The notes under the pieces: generated by a model
Databases searched by the model: none
Seen by the model: the letters and a program-made list of their open reading frames with translations, nothing else
Told to the model about the DNA's origin: nothing
Assembly: GCF_000468535.1 (NCBI RefSeq)
Contig: NZ_AUQY01000005.1
Span: 427,701-491,700 of the forward strand
DNA length: 64,000 bases
Direction of reading: 5' to 3'
Origin: Peptoniphilus mikwangii
GTDB lineage: Bacteria; Bacillota; Clostridia; Tissierellales; Peptoniphilaceae
Position numbers and translations under genes: made by a program
Part shown: positions 45,527-54,881 of the stretch, one piece after another
How the letters are laid out: each line of letters starts with the position of its first letter
Position numbering within the stretch: position 1 is the stretch's first letter

Positions 45527-46876
45527 ATGTGCGGTATAATCGGCATTTATTCAAATTCGAATGTAAATAAAAAATTATTTTACGGATTAAATTCACTTCA
45601 ACATCGTGGACAGGAGTCTTGCGGTATAACTGTTTCAAATGGCGAAAGTCTAAAACGTGAAAAGGGAATGGGACTTGTAATAGATGTGTTTAATGAAAAC
45701 AGGCTTAATGTGCTTGAGGGAAATCTTGGAATAGGACATGTTAGATATTCTACTGCGGGTGGTTCACATGATTATAATACTCAGCCACTTATGGCATTTG
45801 CCAGAGGAATAGAGATGAGTTTAGCACATAACGGGAATTTAATTAACCATCAAATTTTAAGGACACGTCTCGAAGAAGATGGAATTATGTTTCAAACAGG
45901 AATAGATACTGAGGTAATTTTGTTTTTAATAGCAAGATACTATAAAGGAGATATAGTAGATGCCGTTAAAAAGACCATGGGCATAATAAAGGGAGCGTAC
46001 AGTATTGTTTTGCTTTTAAAAGATAAGTTGATTGCGTTTAGAGATCCGATGGGAATAAGGCCGCTTGTGCTTGGTCAAACTGAAAGTGGAGATGTAATAT
46101 TTTCATCTGAAAATGCACCAATAGAAATAATAGGCGCGCAAGTAAAAAGAGACATACTTCCGGGTGAGATTGTAGTAGTAGATGAAAATGGAATTAAATC
46201 ACATTTTATTGAAGGAGCAAAAAAGCCTAAGCACTGCATATTTGAATATGTATATTTTGCGAGAAACGATGCAACTTTAGACAAGGTTAACTCATATAAT
46301 TTTAGAAGAAGATGTGGAGAGCTACTGTCAATAGAAGCACCTTGTGATGTAGATTTAGTAGTACCTGTGCCTGACAGCGGTATTCCCTCTGCAATAGGAT
46401 ATTCACAAGAGGCAAAAATTCCGTTTGCAGAGGGACTTGTAAAAAATAGATATATGGGAAGGACTTTTATAAAGCCGACTCAAGAAGAAAGGGAAATGGC
46501 GGTTGCACTTAAATTAAATCCGCTTAGACATGTAATAGAAGGTAAGAGGATAGTTCTTTTGGATGACTCAATTGTAAGGGGAACTACATCTGCAAATCTG
46601 ATAAAGAGGATGAGAGAATCCGGAGCAAAGGAAGTACATCTTAGAATTACATCTCCTCCGGTAGAATATCCATGTTATTATGGGATAGATACTCCTAGCA
46701 GAATAAATTTAATTGCTGCAAATAACAGTGTTGAAGAGATAAGAGAAAAAATAGGAGCGGACTCTCTTGCATTTTTATCTATGGATGGATTGCAAAGGGC
46801 AACTCTTATAAGAGATGATAGATTTTGTAAAGCTTGTTTTAACGGAAATTATCCCGTTGACCCAATAGTTATATAA
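45527..46876 (+). CDS. purF: Amidophosphoribosyltransferase
   Basis: 449 residues. Cys2 follows the initiator Met directly (MCGIIGIYS), so the glutaminase nucleophile needs only Met removal, not cleavage of a propeptide. The PRPP loop is IVLLDDSIVRGTT. The cysteines of the Bacillus-type Fe-S cluster appear kept (KHCIFEY near 240; FCKACFNG at the C-terminus). Catalyses the committed step, PRPP to phosphoribosylamine. One base separates it from purC. Confidence 0.96.
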   Translation: MCGIIGIYSNSNVNKKLFYGLNSLQHRGQESCGITVSNGESLKREKGMGLVIDVFNENRLNVLEGNLGIGHVRYSTAGGSHDYNTQPLMAFARGIEMSLAHNGNLINHQILRTRLEEDGIMFQTGIDTEVILFLIARYYKGDIVDAVKKTMGIIKGAYSIVLLLKDKLIAFRDPMGIRPLVLGQTESGDVIFSSENAPIEIIGAQVKRDILPGEIVVVDENGIKSHFIEGAKKPKHCIFEYVYFARNDATLDKVNSYNFRRRCGELLSIEAPCDVDLVVPVPDSGIPSAIGYSQEAKIPFAEGLVKNRYMGRTFIKPTQEEREMAVALKLNPLRHVIEGKRIVLLDDSIVRGTTSANLIKRMRESGAKEVHLRITSPPVEYPCYYGIDTPSRINLIAANNSVEEIREKIGADSLAFLSMDGLQRATLIRDDRFCKACFNGNYPVDPIVI

Positions 46877-46886
46877 GGAGATTTTT

Positions 46887-47915
46887 ATGATTGATTATAA
46901 AGATTCAGGAGTAGATATTGACTCCGGCAATAGAGCGGTAGAACTTATGAAAGAACATGTTAAAAAAACTTATACAAGTGGAGTTTTTGGAGACATAGGA
47001 CTTTTCTCAGGAGGATTTTCTCTTGATGAGTTTAAAGATATGGAGCATCCTACACTTCTTGCATCAACTGACGGCGTAGGTACAAAGCTTCTTATAGCAC
47101 AAAAAATGGATATTCACAATACAGTTGGGATAGATCTTGTTGCAATGTGTGTTAATGATTTAATTTGTCAAGGTGCAAAGCCTTTATTCTTTTTAGATTA
47201 TATTGGAGCGGATAAAATTATTCCGGAAAAAATTTCGAAGATAGTAGAGGGGATTTCAATAGGATGTATAGAAACCGGAGCTGCATTAATTGGAGGAGAA
47301 ACAGCCGAACTTCCGGGAATGTATTCTAAAGATGAATATGACCTTGCAGGTTTTAGTGTAGGGATAGTAGATAAAAACAAAATAATTGACGGGAAAAAAA
47401 TTAAAAGCGGAAATGTTGTAATAGGGCTTGCATCTTCCGGATTACATTCAAACGGATATTCACTTGCAAGAAAATTATTTTTTGAAGAATTAAATAAGAC
47501 ATGTGATGATATTTTTCCAAATAGTGATAAAAGTGTCGGAGAGGTTCTTTTAACACCCACAAAGCTATATGTAAGGACGATTTTATACTTAATAGAAAGA
47601 TATGATATTTTAGGAGTTGCAAATATTACAGGTGGAGGGCTTGTAGAAAATGTTCCAAGAATTATCCCGGATGGATTAGGTGTTAGAATAGGCAAAAATT
47701 CTTGGGATCTTCCGATAGTTTTTAAAGAAATAGTAAACTCTAAATTAGTAGAGGAAGATGAATTATATAGGGCATTTAACATGGGTGTCGGAATGACAAT
47801 AATAGTAAAATCTGAAGATGCTGATAAAATTTTAAAAGATATAAATGAAAATACAACTGACAAAGCCTATATAATCGGGGAAGTTATAGAGGGAAAAGGT
47901 GTTGAATTGGTATGA
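46887..47915 (+). CDS. purM: AIR synthetase
   Basis: 342 residues with YKDSGVDIDSGNRAV, STDGVGTKLLIAQ, GGETAELPGMY and ITGGGLVENVPRI. Converts FGAM to AIR. Overlaps purN by 4 bases. Confidence 0.96.
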   Translation: MIDYKDSGVDIDSGNRAVELMKEHVKKTYTSGVFGDIGLFSGGFSLDEFKDMEHPTLLASTDGVGTKLLIAQKMDIHNTVGIDLVAMCVNDLICQGAKPLFFLDYIGADKIIPEKISKIVEGISIGCIETGAALIGGETAELPGMYSKDEYDLAGFSVGIVDKNKIIDGKKIKSGNVVIGLASSGLHSNGYSLARKLFFEELNKTCDDIFPNSDKSVGEVLLTPTKLYVRTILYLIERYDILGVANITGGGLVENVPRIIPDGLGVRIGKNSWDLPIVFKEIVNSKLVEEDELYRAFNMGVGMTIIVKSEDADKILKDINENTTDKAYIIGEVIEGKGVELV

Positions 47916-48463
47916 GAATAGCTGTTTTTATATCGGGTACAGGCTCAAACTTAAAGGCACTTATTGATGCAAAGAAGCTCAATGAATTTGACAGTACTAT
48001 TGAACTTGTGTTGTCAAATAAAGATGCCAAAGGATTATTTCATGCATATAATGAAAAAATTCCAACAGTTGTTACATCTGATGAAGATAATATTTTAAAT
48101 AAACTTGAAGAATATAAAATAGATTTTATCGTACTTGCCGGTTTTCTTCCTATAATAAGTAAAAATATATTGGAAAAATATAAAAATAGGATAATAAATA
48201 TACATCCGTCACTTTTGCCTAAATATGGGGGAAAGGGATATCATGGCGTAAATGTGCATAAGGCAGTATTTGAAAATAAAGAACGAATAAGCGGAGCAAG
48301 TGTACATTTTGTTACGGATGAAATTGACGGAGGCGGAGTAATCATACAAAATCAAATTGATATTTCAGATTGCAGAAGTCCTGAGGAAATTGCAGAAAGA
48401 GTTCTAAAAATAGAACATAGTATATTAAAAAAAGCTATAAAAAAAATAGAGGAGGAACAATGA
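47912..48463 (+). CDS. purN: GAR transformylase
   Basis: 183 residues; VFISGTGSNLKALIDA, INIHPSLLPKYGGKGYHG and the catalytic-region GASVHFVTDEIDGGGVI. Uses 10-formyl-THF to formylate GAR. Overlaps purM and purH by 4 bases each. Confidence 0.96.
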   Translation: MRIAVFISGTGSNLKALIDAKKLNEFDSTIELVLSNKDAKGLFHAYNEKIPTVVTSDEDNILNKLEEYKIDFIVLAGFLPIISKNILEKYKNRIINIHPSLLPKYGGKGYHGVNVHKAVFENKERISGASVHFVTDEIDGGGVIIQNQIDISDCRSPEEIAERVLKIEHSILKKAIKKIEEEQ

Positions 48464-49965
48464 AAGCACTTATTTCTCTAACAGATAAGAGTAATGTGGA
48501 ATATTTATCAAAATCTCTAAGTGAACTTGGAATAAAAATAATATCAACAGGTGGAACTTTAAAGGTAATAAGAGATTTTGGAGTGAATGCAATTGACATT
48601 GAAAGTATAACAAACTTTCCGGAGATGCTTGGCGGTAGAGTAAAAACGCTATCTCCTTATGTGCATGGCGGAATTTTATATAGAAGAGGTTTAAAGGAAG
48701 ATGAAGATACAATAAAAGAGTATAAAATTTCTCCAATAGATATAGTTGTAGTAAACTTATATGATTTTCAAGGAGCTTTAAAAACGGGAATTCACGAGAG
48801 TATAGTAGAAAATATTGACATTGGAGGGCCGACTCTAATAAGAGCGGCTGCTAAAAATTATAAAGATGTTTTGATAGTTACAGATCCGAGTGATTATGAA
48901 GAACTGATTGAAAGGCTTAAAAATAATAAAGTTGATATTGAATTTAGAGAGAGACTTGCAGCAAAGGCGTATTCTTTAACTGCATACTATGACTCTATGA
49001 TTTCAAGATACTTTTTAGAAAAAACAGGAGCAGATTTAAAATATCGTTCGTTTGGGTTTGAAAAAATAAGCAGTTTAAGATATGGGGAAAATCCTTCACA
49101 AAAAGCGGCTATATATAGGGATAATTATGTAAACAGCTATCTGTCAAATGCAGAAGTTATTCATGGGAAGGAAATGAGTTTTAATAACTATAATGACTTA
49201 AATGCGGCAGTAGAATTATCTGCAGAACTTGGTATAAATACAGTTGTGGCATTAAAACATTCTACACCCTGCGCAGCTGCAAAGGGTAAAAATATTTTAG
49301 AGGCGTACAGTAAGGCGTATAATGCAGATCCTGTTTCAATATTTGGAGGAATAGTTTCTGTAAATGGAGTAATTGATAGAGAAACAGCTGTTGAGATGTC
49401 AAAAACTTTCCTTGAAATAATTGCGGCTACAGATTTTACAAAAGAAGCTCTTGAAATCTTGACTTCTAAAAAGAATGTAAGACTTGTAAAAATTGATTAT
49501 AATTTAAAGCAACAGGACATAGATCTGAAATATTTAGATGGAGTAGTTTTAATACAAGACAGAGATACTGCTGAAGATGGTTATGAAATTGTAACTAAGT
49601 CTAAGCCGACTGATATGGAAAAGGAAGATTTAATCTTTGCAATGAAAGTTGTAAAGTATACAAAGTCAAATGCCATAGTAGTAGTAAAAGACGGAGCAAC
49701 TCTTGGAATTGGCGGAGGACAAACATCGAGGGTATGGGCTCTTGAGAGTATAAGAAATAATCATCCTGATAAGGATTTTTCGGGTAGTGTACTTGCATCA
49801 GATGCTTTTTTCCCGTTTGATGATTGTGTTAGAATTGCAGGAGAGATCGGAGTTTGTTCAATAATTCAACCCGGAGGTTCTCTAAAAGATAAAGAGTCCA
49901 TAGATAGATGTGATAAATTAAATATTTCTATGGTATTCACAGGTAATAGACATTTTAAACATTAG
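48460..49965 (+). CDS. purH: AICAR transformylase / IMP cyclohydrolase
   Basis: 501-residue bifunctional enzyme. The N-terminal MGS-like cyclohydrolase domain has ISTGGTLKVIRD and FPEMLGGRVKTLSPYVHGGIL. The transformylase domain has LRYGENPSQKAAIY, KHSTPCAAA and the C-terminal QPGGSLKDKESID. Last two steps to IMP. It lies 8 bases before the purD-purL fusion. Confidence 0.96.
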   Translation: MKALISLTDKSNVEYLSKSLSELGIKIISTGGTLKVIRDFGVNAIDIESITNFPEMLGGRVKTLSPYVHGGILYRRGLKEDEDTIKEYKISPIDIVVVNLYDFQGALKTGIHESIVENIDIGGPTLIRAAAKNYKDVLIVTDPSDYEELIERLKNNKVDIEFRERLAAKAYSLTAYYDSMISRYFLEKTGADLKYRSFGFEKISSLRYGENPSQKAAIYRDNYVNSYLSNAEVIHGKEMSFNNYNDLNAAVELSAELGINTVVALKHSTPCAAAKGKNILEAYSKAYNADPVSIFGGIVSVNGVIDRETAVEMSKTFLEIIAATDFTKEALEILTSKKNVRLVKIDYNLKQQDIDLKYLDGVVLIQDRDTAEDGYEIVTKSKPTDMEKEDLIFAMKVVKYTKSNAIVVVKDGATLGIGGGQTSRVWALESIRNNHPDKDFSGSVLASDAFFPFDDCVRIAGEIGVCSIIQPGGSLKDKESIDRCDKLNISMVFTGNRHFKH

Positions 49966-49973
49966 GAGGGACT

Positions 49974-52900
49974 ATGAAGATATTAATTATTGGAAGTGGC
50001 GGACGAGAATTTGCCATTGGGTACAATTTATTAAAGAATGATAAAAACAGAGAGCTTTATTTTGCCCCGGGGAACGGGGGAACAAATGAGCTTGGCAAAA
50101 ATATCAACATAGGTGCTGAAGATGTTGATTCTCTTTTAAATTTTGCGTTGGAAGAAAAGATTGACTATACGGTAGTAGGACCGGAGGCTGCACTTTGTGC
50201 AGGTATAGCGGATAAATTTGAAGAAAAGGGTCTTAAGATTTTTGGACCGCGTCTTGAAGGAGCGTTATTCGAAAAGAGTAAAGCTTATACAAAAAAATTT
50301 TTAAATAAGCATAATATAAAGAGTGCAAAGTATTTAGAAAGTGATAATTTTGAAGAGGCATTTGAATTTGCAACTAAGCTTATTGAGAAAAATGGCAAGG
50401 CTGTATTAAAAGCTGATGGACTTGCAGCCGGAAAAGGCGTTTTAATAGCGGAAGATTTGGAAAAAGCTGAAGATTTTTTAAAGAACGTACTTCAAAAAGG
50501 TATTTTTGGAGAAAAAAGAGTAGTAGTAGAAGAATTTTTAGATGGATTTGAAATGTCATTAATTTGCTTATGTGATTCTGAAACTATTATTCCATTACCT
50601 ACATCAAGAGATCACAAGAAAATCGGAAGCGGAGAAGTAGGATTAAATACGGGCGGTATGGGGACATATGCACCTAACCTTGAGGCGGAAAGTTTTTTTG
50701 AAAGAATAGACGAAGAAATTTTAAAACCTGTTTTAGAGGGATTGAAAAAAGAAAAGATTGACTATAGAGGTGTTTTGTTTATAGGACTTATGATAAGCGA
50801 CTCTGATATAAATGTATTGGAGTTTAATTGCAGATTTGGAGATCCTGAAACTCAAGTTATATTGGAACTTATTGAAAATGATTTGCTGGAGCTTTTAATA
50901 AAAACATCAGAAAGAAAGTTGAATGAATTAGAGTTGAAGGTAAATAACAAAAAAGCATTATGCCTTGTAATTTCTGCAGGCGGATATCCTACAGAGTATG
51001 AAAAGGGAAATGAAATAGTATTTGACGATGAAATAGAGTGTAAGGTATATCATGCAGGGACTAAATTTGATACTTCATTAAAAACAAACGGAGGAAGAGT
51101 TCTAAATTTAATATACAGCGGAGAAAACTTTGATGATGTTATAAAAAAAGTATATCAGGATGCAGCTAAGGTTCATTTTAAAGATATGTATTATAGAACT
51201 GATATAGGTCCGAGAGTAAAGAGAGTTTATGTTACTAAAAAATCAGAATTTGATTATGAATCAAAGGAGCTTAAACAAGAAATTAAAAACTCTTTGGGCA
51301 TAGAACTTAACGGATTAAAAGTTTACAGAAGATATGATATTGAAATAAGTGATGCAGAACTTGAAAAAATCTTATATACAATATTATCTGAAAGACCGGT
51401 TGACGAAATTTATTTTGGAGAAGATGCTCTTAAACTTCAATCCACGATGAAAAGTGCAATAGCAGTTTCATATTTGCCGGGACAATTTGACCAAAGAGAA
51501 CAAGGACTTTTGGATACAATAGCACTTGTGAACGATGAGAAGGTATCTGCAAGTTCAACAACAGTTTATTCAATAGACGGAGCTGATGAAGATGAACTTT
51601 TAAGAATTGAAAAATTTCTTGTAAATCCTGTTGATTCACATAGAGTAGGACTGCTTGGAATTCCTACAACACTTTCAAATAATGCACAAAAAAATAAAAT
51701 AAACAGAGTTTATGATGGATTTATAAACTTGGACGAAGATGGATTGCTAAAATTTTTAAAAGAAAAATCACTTGCTATGAGTATTGAAGATTTAATATGT
51801 GTAAGAGAATACTTTAAATCTGAAAACAGAGATCCGAATGAAACGGAAATAGCAATAATAGACACATATTGGTCAGATCATTGCAGACACACTACTTTCA
51901 ATACGGAATTAAAAATAAAATTTGATGAAAAGACGGAACTTGACAGGGCAATAAAATCAAGTTTTGATGAATATTTAAAGCTTAGAGAAGAACTTAAAAT
52001 AAAAAAACCGATAAGCCTTATGAGCTTTGGAACAATTCTTGCAAAATATCTTAGAGCCAACGGAGAACTTGAAGATTTGGAAGTAAGCTCTGAAATTAAT
52101 GCTTGCTCTGTAAAAATAAAGGTTAGAATTGACGTTGACGGCAAAGAAGAACTTAGAGATTATCTTTTGATGTTTAAAAATGAGACACATAATCACCCTA
52201 CAGAAATTGAACCTCTCGGCGGAGCAAGTACATGTCTTGGCGGAGCAATAAGAGACCCGTTAAGTGGTAGGGCATTTGTATATCAGGCTATGAGAATTAC
52301 AGGCAGTGCAAATCCGATGCAAAGCATAGAAAAAACTCTTGAAGGCAAATTACCTCAAAAGAAAATCACAACACAAGCGGCACTTGGGTATTCATCTTAT
52401 GGAAATCAAATAGGACTTGCAACAGGATTTGTAGATGAAGTTTACCACGAAGGATATGTAGCAAAGAGAATGGAAACAGGAGCGGTTATAGCGGCAGCAC
52501 CTCTCGAAAATGTAACTCGTATGGAACCGAAAGCAGGGGATTTAGTATTATTAATAGGCGGAAGAACAGGACGTGACGGAATAGGCGGAGCAACAGGTTC
52601 ATCAAAGACTCATAAGACTACATCAATTCTTACGGAATCTGCACAAGTTCAAAAAGGAAATGCCCCTGAAGAGAGAAAGATTCAAAGGTTATTCAGAAGA
52701 AGTGAAGTAGCAAAACTTATAAAGAAATGTAATGATTTCGGTGCAGGAGGAGTTAGTGTCGCAGTTGGGGAACTGTCTGATGGAGTAGATATATATCTTG
52801 ACAGAGTTCCTTTAAAATATGAGGGACTTAGTCCGAGGGAGATAGCTATATCAGAATCTCAGGAGAGAATGGCACTTGTCATAGATAAGAATGATTTAGA

Positions 52901-54881
52901 TGAGTTTAAAAAATATACAGATGAAGAAAATCTTGAACTTACAGTTGTAGCGGAAGTAACAGACAAAAATAGAATGACAATGTATTATGAAGACGAAGTA
53001 ATTTGTGATATGAGTTATGATTTTATAAATACTGCAGGAGCGGACAGAACTCAAAATGTTGAAGTGGTAAGTGAAGATGTTCCGAGTATTCTTGTGAATG
53101 AAGATAAAGACCCTGAAAATCTTTCGAAGTATCTTGCAGATTTAAATACAACATCAAAGAGAAATTTGATTGAAATTTTTGATGGAAGTATTGGAAGAAA
53201 CACCGTTTTATATCCTCTCGGAGGAAAGGGTAAAGTAACTCCTATACAGTCCATGGTGGCAAAAATTCCTTCATTTGATGGAGATGTAAAAACAGTTTCA
53301 TTGATGAGTTATGGATTTAACCCGTATATATCTGAAAGTTCACAATACATTGGAGGATATTACAGTGTAATTGAATCAATAGCAAAGCTTGTTGCAACAG
53401 GTGCATCAACGAAAAATATCAGATTGTCATTCCAAGAATATTATGAAAAATTAAAAGATGAAAAATCATGGTCAAAGCCACTTAAATCATTGCTTGGAGC
53501 ACTTGAAGCATCTAAATTTTTCAAGGCACCTCCAATAGGAGGAAAAGATTCAATGAGCGGTACTTTTGAGAATATAAGTGTACCTCCTACTTTGATATCA
53601 TTTGCAGTAACTACTGAAAATATTGAAAACATAATATCTCCGGATTTCAAGGCAAAGGGGAAAATAGGTCTTATAAAGGCAAAATACAATTCAGTAGGAC
53701 TTGTTGATCTTGAAGATTTAAAATTAAAGTTTGAAAAAATCTATACAGATATAAAAGATAAAAATATAATTTCAGCAGTGGCAGTTACAGGCAAGGGAAC
53801 ACTTCCTCAGATATATGAATCTGCTGTGTTAAATACAGGATTTGATGTTAAACTTGATGATTTATACAGTCCTCTATATGGAAGTTTTATAGTTGAATAT
53901 TTAGAAGATAGAGATTTTATAGAACCGATTGGTAAATTTAGCGACGAAGTAATAGTAAACGGAATAAAATTGTCAGGTGATAAGCTTGAAAAAGCATATC
54001 TTCATACATTAGATTCAGTGTTTAAACCAAAAGAACAAATAAAATTTGCAGGATTGGAAAATAGCAGAATTGAAAATAGAAGAACAAAATCATTAAAACC
54101 GGTGGAAAAACCTCTTGTAGTAATTCCGGCATTTCCGGGAACAAATTGTGAATGGGATACGGCAAAGGCATTTGAAAATGAAGGTGCGGAAGTAAAAATA
54201 TCAGTATTTAAAAATCAAAGCAATAATGATATAAAAGCTTCAATAGAAGAATTAGCTTCATTAATTAGAAAAGCTCAAATTTTTGCAATACCCGGCGGAT
54301 TTTCTCTCGGAGATGAACCTGACGGATCAGGTAAATTTATTGCAAATGTACTTCGTGCACCGAAGATTAAAGATGCAATAGAATATATGCTTGATAAAAA
54401 TGACGGTTTAATAATAGGAATATGTAATGGATTTCAAGCTCTTATAAAAACGGGACTGCTTCCAAATGGAAATATATGCGAAGTGAAGGAAGACGATCCT
54501 ACTTTGACATTTAATACATGTAGAAGACATATAGCATCATTTGTAGATACAAAAATTCTTACCGTAAATTCACCATGGCTTACAGAACTTGAACTTAATA
54601 AAACATATACAATGCCTGTTTCTCATGGAGAGGGTAGATTTGTAATAAATGATATAAGACTTAAAGAGCTTTTAAATAATGAACAGATTGTAGGTGCTTA
54701 TGAAGTATCTCCAAATGGTTCAGACTATAATATTGAAGCTATAATATCAAAAGATGGAAAAATACTTGGAAAGATGGGACACTCTGAAAGAATAGCAGAT
54801 GGTCTATATAAAAATATGTATAATCTTGAAATACAAAATATATTTAGAGCAGGAGTAAAATACTTCAAGGAGGAAAAATGA
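49974..54881 (+). CDS. PurD-PurL fusion: GAR synthetase joined to full-length FGAM synthase
   Basis: One uninterrupted frame of 1635 residues. Residues 1 to about 415 are PurD (LIIGSGGREFAIG, ADGLAAGKGVLIA, NTGGMGTYAPN, EFNCRFGDPETQ, ending YRTDIGPR). From about 416 (KRVYVTKKSEFDYESKEL) the chain is a long-form FGAM synthase: linker, two PurM-like halves (WSDHCRHTTF, NETHNHPTEIEPLGGASTC, GRDGIGGATGSS), and a glutaminase domain from about 1375 with Cys1484 (GICNGFQAL) and SHGEGRF. No stop, ribosome site or in-frame Met separates the parts. It would catalyse steps 2 and 4 in one polypeptide. PurS/PurQ/PurL subunits are not needed. It overlaps purB by 4 bases. Confidence 0.94.
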   Translation: MKILIIGSGGREFAIGYNLLKNDKNRELYFAPGNGGTNELGKNINIGAEDVDSLLNFALEEKIDYTVVGPEAALCAGIADKFEEKGLKIFGPRLEGALFEKSKAYTKKFLNKHNIKSAKYLESDNFEEAFEFATKLIEKNGKAVLKADGLAAGKGVLIAEDLEKAEDFLKNVLQKGIFGEKRVVVEEFLDGFEMSLICLCDSETIIPLPTSRDHKKIGSGEVGLNTGGMGTYAPNLEAESFFERIDEEILKPVLEGLKKEKIDYRGVLFIGLMISDSDINVLEFNCRFGDPETQVILELIENDLLELLIKTSERKLNELELKVNNKKALCLVISAGGYPTEYEKGNEIVFDDEIECKVYHAGTKFDTSLKTNGGRVLNLIYSGENFDDVIKKVYQDAAKVHFKDMYYRTDIGPRVKRVYVTKKSEFDYESKELKQEIKNSLGIELNGLKVYRRYDIEISDAELEKILYTILSERPVDEIYFGEDALKLQSTMKSAIAVSYLPGQFDQREQGLLDTIALVNDEKVSASSTTVYSIDGADEDELLRIEKFLVNPVDSHRVGLLGIPTTLSNNAQKNKINRVYDGFINLDEDGLLKFLKEKSLAMSIEDLICVREYFKSENRDPNETEIAIIDTYWSDHCRHTTFNTELKIKFDEKTELDRAIKSSFDEYLKLREELKIKKPISLMSFGTILAKYLRANGELEDLEVSSEINACSVKIKVRIDVDGKEELRDYLLMFKNETHNHPTEIEPLGGASTCLGGAIRDPLSGRAFVYQAMRITGSANPMQSIEKTLEGKLPQKKITTQAALGYSSYGNQIGLATGFVDEVYHEGYVAKRMETGAVIAAAPLENVTRMEPKAGDLVLLIGGRTGRDGIGGATGSSKTHKTTSILTESAQVQKGNAPEERKIQRLFRRSEVAKLIKKCNDFGAGGVSVAVGELSDGVDIYLDRVPLKYEGLSPREIAISESQERMALVIDKNDLDEFKKYTDEENLELTVVAEVTDKNRMTMYYEDEVICDMSYDFINTAGADRTQNVEVVSEDVPSILVNEDKDPENLSKYLADLNTTSKRNLIEIFDGSIGRNTVLYPLGGKGKVTPIQSMVAKIPSFDGDVKTVSLMSYGFNPYISESSQYIGGYYSVIESIAKLVATGASTKNIRLSFQEYYEKLKDEKSWSKPLKSLLGALEASKFFKAPPIGGKDSMSGTFENISVPPTLISFAVTTENIENIISPDFKAKGKIGLIKAKYNSVGLVDLEDLKLKFEKIYTDIKDKNIISAVAVTGKGTLPQIYESAVLNTGFDVKLDDLYSPLYGSFIVEYLEDRDFIEPIGKFSDEVIVNGIKLSGDKLEKAYLHTLDSVFKPKEQIKFAGLENSRIENRRTKSLKPVEKPLVVIPAFPGTNCEWDTAKAFENEGAEVKISVFKNQSNNDIKASIEELASLIRKAQIFAIPGGFSLGDEPDGSGKFIANVLRAPKIKDAIEYMLDKNDGLIIGICNGFQALIKTGLLPNGNICEVKEDDPTLTFNTCRRHIASFVDTKILTVNSPWLTELELNKTYTMPVSHGEGRFVINDIRLKELLNNEQIVGAYEVSPNGSDYNIEAIISKDGKILGKMGHSERIADGLYKNMYNLEIQNIFRAGVKYFKEEK

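Noticed and set aside
47198..47863. Long minus-strand open frame (221 codons) inside purM
   Set aside because: Mirror of a strongly conserved coding sequence; hydrophobic, serine-rich translation typical of antisense frames in AT-rich genes.
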